This document shows positions 15,198 to 17,845 of a stretch of 17,845 bases of DNA, one piece after another. The DNA lies in contig JAURNZ010000029.1 in NCBI GenBank assembly GCA_030829925.1, forward strand, positions 1 to 17,845, in the 5' to 3' direction. A program made the position numbers and the translations under genes. The notes beneath the pieces were generated by a model. That model was given only the letters and a program-made list of their open reading frames with translations. It did not search any database and was not told where the DNA came from. Position 1 is the first letter of the stretch; every line of letters starts with the position of its first letter. This DNA comes from Gammaproteobacteria bacterium (GTDB lineage Bacteria > Pseudomonadota > Gammaproteobacteria > Comchoanobacterales > Comchoanobacteraceae).

Positions 15198-15973
15198 AAA
15201 ACCAGTTGTCTTTAAATCATTCTTGGTTTCCAATCATAACAGTGATTTCACTGTTCATGATTGCTATGGGATTATTAACGGCACTGCATCATCATGCTAA
15301 TATCATACTTGCAGTTATGCCAGGATTAGTAATGTTTTGTTTTGTGAGTATCTATTGGCTAGTTGATTTAATCATTGCTCAACGTACAAATAAGTCTAAG
15401 AAAAATTTTTATATGGGCTTAAGTATGACTATTTTTAGCTTATTTATATTATGGTTTGCTTATTTACAAATTCCTTTATTTCATTTTGTTTGTCACCATT
15501 TTGGGATTGATGGGAATATACATAATCATGCGATGGGACATAACGATACACCTGTAAACTATAATCAGCCAGTAAATATGCATTTTACAACAACGTCTAT
15601 GAGAGACTTTCCGGTTAAAGTCAAAATCAATCATATGAAGCAAACCTGGTATCCTGGTGGGCAGTATGATGTTGTTGTAAGTTTCATAAATGAAGGCAAT
15701 AAAACAGTAGATGTGCATCCAATCCTATCTGCGACGCCGGAAAGATCAACATTGTCAATGCAATTTCTAGATCATTTTCCAAATACTGTAAGCATTAAGC
15801 CAGGTATGTATTACCAAAAAAGTATTAAAATTAGAGTGAATCCAGATTTTCCTAAAGATATTCATGCAGTCGCAATGTTGTTTCATTCGAGTGATCATTC
15901 ACTCACTAATAAACCTGGTCAACAAACACATTGGCGTGAACTTAGGTCTCGTTATCATCACAAGAGGATATAA
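15194..15973 (+). CDS. ctaG: CtaG/Cox11-like protein with an added two-helix module and no CFCF copper motif
   Basis: Cox11/CtaG proteins deliver copper to the CuB site of CoxA. Here the C-terminal part (about 75-232) fits that family: a membrane helix ending LQIPLFHFVCHHFG with the membrane-proximal Cys100, then a beta-sandwich (FTTTSMRDFPVKV, INEGNKTVDVHPILSATPE, SIKPGMYYQKSIKIRVNPDF). The family's C-F-C-F motif should fall near residues 190-193, but the sequence there is QFLD. A His/Met-rich linker, HNHAMGHN (110-117), follows the helix. The first 63 residues form two extra helices that resemble the start of CoxC (P-I at 13-14, F21, G26, L31-H32, then W-L-V-D at 55-58). Its 259 residues exceed the typical 180-200. 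The start overlaps coxA by four bases (ATGA). It could instead be a structural or redox subunit derived from CtaG. Confidence 0.75.
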   Translation: MKNQLSLNHSWFPIITVISLFMIAMGLLTALHHHANIILAVMPGLVMFCFVSIYWLVDLIIAQRTNKSKKNFYMGLSMTIFSLFILWFAYLQIPLFHFVCHHFGIDGNIHNHAMGHNDTPVNYNQPVNMHFTTTSMRDFPVKVKINHMKQTWYPGGQYDVVVSFINEGNKTVDVHPILSATPERSTLSMQFLDHFPNTVSIKPGMYYQKSIKIRVNPDFPKDIHAVAMLFHSSDHSLTNKPGQQTHWRELRSRYHHKRI

Positions 15974-15975
15974 AT

Positions 15976-16845
15976 ATGTCATCTGATCATCACATCATAC
16001 CACCTACCTATTTACCAATTGTTGGTTCAGTTGCTATTTTTTGTACATTGTTTGGGTTCTTAAACTGGCTACATGATTCACCTTATGGCATAGAGACATT
16101 AGTTTTTGGCTTGACATTGCTACTAATTATGATGTTTTTTTGGTTTAGAGCGGTCATCAACGAAAACTTAACAACGTTTCGTGGTGATAAGCAAATGGAT
16201 AGGTCTTTTCGTTATGGGATGGCTTGGTTTATTTTTACTGAGGTAGCATTGTTTGGTGCATTTTTTGGTGTTTTATTCTATGTGCGTCATGTTGTAATGT
16301 CATTTCTTGGTGGTGTGCCAGGCAATGAAGCTACACATTATTTACTTTGGCCTGATTTTTCAGGTGATTGGCCAGTTTTGACAACACCAAATCCATCAAA
16401 GTTCTTAGGACCAAAGATGGCTATGGGGCCATGGGGGATTCCAGCAATTAATACAATGATTCTGCTCACCAGTGGTTTAACAATCACATTGGCGCACTGG
16501 CGATTGATAGAAGAAAAGCATAAAGTCGCTGGATTTTGGCAGCTATGTACAATATTACTTGGAATGGCATTTTTGTATTTTCAAGCCCATGAGTATATTG
16601 AGGCTTACACAGAGTATGGATTGCGATTTGATGCGGGTATTTATGGTAATATATTTTTTATATTAACTGGTTTGCATGGTTTTCATGTCACTGTTGGAAC
16701 CATCATGTTGTTTGTGATTATGATTAGGATATTCTTAGAACATTTTGACGAGCATAACCATTTCGCATTTGAAGCAGTTGCTTGGTATTGGCATATGGTT
16801 GATGTTGTATGGTTAGCATTATTTGTGGTGGTCTATTGGCTCTAA
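15976..16845 (+). CDS. coxC: Cytochrome c oxidase subunit III
   Basis: Core membrane subunit III, 289 residues, with seven likely helices. Typical features are the opening helix YLPIVGSVAIFCTLFGFLNWLH, FFWFRAVINEN after helix 2, FTEVALFGAFFGVLFY with the conserved membrane glutamate in helix 3, GPWGIPAINTMILLTSG, QAHEYIEAYTEYGLRFDAGIYG, TGLHGFHVTVGTIML and the C-terminal EAVAWYWHMVDVVWLALFVVVYWL. The loop after helix 3 (about 108-150) is long but contains the ordinary PWGIP end. The ATG is preceded by an AAGAGGA ribosome-binding site that overlaps the end of ctaG, with two bases between stop and start. The next gene begins one base after its stop codon. Confidence 0.96.
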   Translation: MSSDHHIIPPTYLPIVGSVAIFCTLFGFLNWLHDSPYGIETLVFGLTLLLIMMFFWFRAVINENLTTFRGDKQMDRSFRYGMAWFIFTEVALFGAFFGVLFYVRHVVMSFLGGVPGNEATHYLLWPDFSGDWPVLTTPNPSKFLGPKMAMGPWGIPAINTMILLTSGLTITLAHWRLIEEKHKVAGFWQLCTILLGMAFLYFQAHEYIEAYTEYGLRFDAGIYGNIFFILTGLHGFHVTVGTIMLFVIMIRIFLEHFDEHNHFAFEAVAWYWHMVDVVWLALFVVVYWL

Positions 16846-16846
16846 A

Positions 16847-17845
16847 ATGAGAAAAAAAATAACAATAAAAAATGTACAAGGCAGTTGTGAAAATTGCTAT
16901 AAGGGAAAAACAAATAAGTTAAGCGAACATTTAAAAAAATCCAACGTTTCATATGATATAGGTAATAAAGAAATTTATATTACTTATGATAATAAAGAGC
17001 AAAAAGTAGATCATTCAAATTTATTGTTATTGGGTTATGAAGCAAAAAATATTTTAGAGATTAATTTATCTGATCAAGCGAATGTAGACGAACTCAATAA
17101 AGCATTTAAATCCCCAAAAAATATAAAAAAGAATAATATATTTCATGAATTATTTAAGCCTGTATTGGCGCTTTTAATTGGTTATACCGAATTATGTTGT
17201 ATCTTAATGGCATTATTCCCGACTAGTATGTTATTTATGGTTGCTGGTGTGAATTTAGCTTTAATTATTTGGCTAGGTTGGGATCATTTTAAAGCAGCAA
17301 AAACATCTTTAAAGTATCTTATTCCGCCAATTGCGTCGATGCTTGCATTTATGACTATGCCTTTATTAATGCCAACAGCCATAGCTTCATGGTCTATGTT
17401 ATGGTCAATAGGTTTGGCCTTGTCTACTTTTTCTGTTGCCGGTATTTCATGGTATCAAAGACAATCCCTATCTATGGAAACTTTGATCACTCTTGCGGTT
17501 ACTATGGCATGGATATTTTCAACATTGCAGCTTTGTATCCCTGCGTTATCTGTTGCCTTTGGTGCACAGATTTATTTTCATGACTCAATGATCATTTTAG
17601 GTGTTGTTGGTATTGCAGGATACTTAAAAAATAGTTGGACGACTTCTAAAGAACAATGGCTAGTTTTTGAAAATGGACAATTTCAAACTAAATCTATGGC
17701 AGCGATCACAGAAGGACATATCATTGCATTGGAAGTTGGTAAAGCTTATCCATTTCCTCTAAGAATTCTCAATGGCAGCATTGAAGCTGATTATAGTATA
17801 CGTGAGGATGCTAGCGACAAGATAATTAAAACAGTAAAAAAAGAT
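16847..17845 (+). CDS. Degenerate copper-type P-type ATPase relative, N-terminal 333 residues
   Basis: The frame is open to the window edge. It starts at ATG 16847, one base after the coxC stop, so it belongs to the oxidase operon. Residues 1-72 look like a heavy-metal-associated domain, with CENC at 14-17 and the final LLLLGYEAKNI. About six hydrophobic helices follow (near 103-121, 126-145, 158-177, 180-200, 210-230, 238-260). METLITLAVTMAWIFS matches the MDTL...AW signature of P1B ATPases, and YFHDSMIILGVVGIAGYL matches the next helix. The actuator region is short and altered: ITEGHIIAL replaces the usual P-G-D segment, and the TGE motif expected near 318-325 is absent (SIREDASDK). The CPC motif and the phosphorylation and ATP-binding domains lie beyond the window. 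Canonical relatives pump copper for oxidase assembly; this one may be a non-pumping relative or a decaying gene. Confidence 0.75.
   Translation, partial: MRKKITIKNVQGSCENCYKGKTNKLSEHLKKSNVSYDIGNKEIYITYDNKEQKVDHSNLLLLGYEAKNILEINLSDQANVDELNKAFKSPKNIKKNNIFHELFKPVLALLIGYTELCCILMALFPTSMLFMVAGVNLALIIWLGWDHFKAAKTSLKYLIPPIASMLAFMTMPLLMPTAIASWSMLWSIGLALSTFSVAGISWYQRQSLSMETLITLAVTMAWIFSTLQLCIPALSVAFGAQIYFHDSMIILGVVGIAGYLKNSWTTSKEQWLVFENGQFQTKSMAAITEGHIIALEVGKAYPFPLRILNGSIEADYSIREDASDKIIKTVKKD

Noticed and set aside
17389..17583. 64-codon open frame on the plus strand near the right edge
   Set aside because: It overlaps, in another frame, the continuous ATPase-like reading frame that has clear P-type signatures.

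Overview
The window is AT-rich bacterial chromosome, tightly packed with genes. It most resembles a gammaproteobacterium. LptD has the gammaproteobacterial four-cysteine pattern, lptD-surA-rsmA are contiguous, QueF is the long two-lobed type, topA sits next to tsaC, and coxB-coxA-ctaG-coxC are in the order seen in several gammaproteobacteria. The low GC content and trimmed proteins (one-domain SurA, no pdxA or apaGH in the lptD cluster) would fit a host-associated lineage such as the Legionellales, but that placement is inference.

Left part (1-1802, minus strand): a queuosine-precursor unit, queD-queE, overlaps a small serine esterase gene and is followed by the 5' end of an OPT-family transporter gene that runs off the window. 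A short divergent promoter region (1803-1883) separates it from lptD-surA-rsmA (1884-5832, plus), which serve outer-membrane biogenesis and 16S rRNA maturation. queF (5886-6710) follows, so queuosine genes lie on both sides of the envelope cluster. Middle part (6719-10575): tsaC and topA on the minus strand with overlapping ends, a divergent YciA-like acyl-CoA thioesterase gene, and folA, which converges on it so tightly that the stop codons overlap.

Right part (10576-17845): after a 308-base non-coding stretch with a candidate promoter comes an aa3-type cytochrome c oxidase operon on the plus strand. Its genes encode a tetraheme cytochrome c, CoxB with a fused cytochrome c domain, CoxA, a CtaG/Cox11-like protein, CoxC, and the first 333 codons of a copper-type P-type ATPase relative. 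The oxidase core looks functional, because the CuA, heme a, heme a3, CuB, cross-linked Tyr and D/K-channel residues are all present.

This operon holds the most unusual content. Its CtaG has lost the Cys-Phe-Cys-Phe copper motif and carries a CoxC-like two-helix module at its N terminus. The residues that normally bind the Mg/Mn ion at the CoxA/CoxB interface are changed in both subunits. The last heme domain of the tetraheme cytochrome has Cys where the axial Met is expected. The ATPase has lost the TGE motif of its actuator domain. Taken together this suggests an oxidase whose copper-delivery route and electron entry have been remodelled. No CRISPR array, insertion sequence, tRNA or rRNA was seen.
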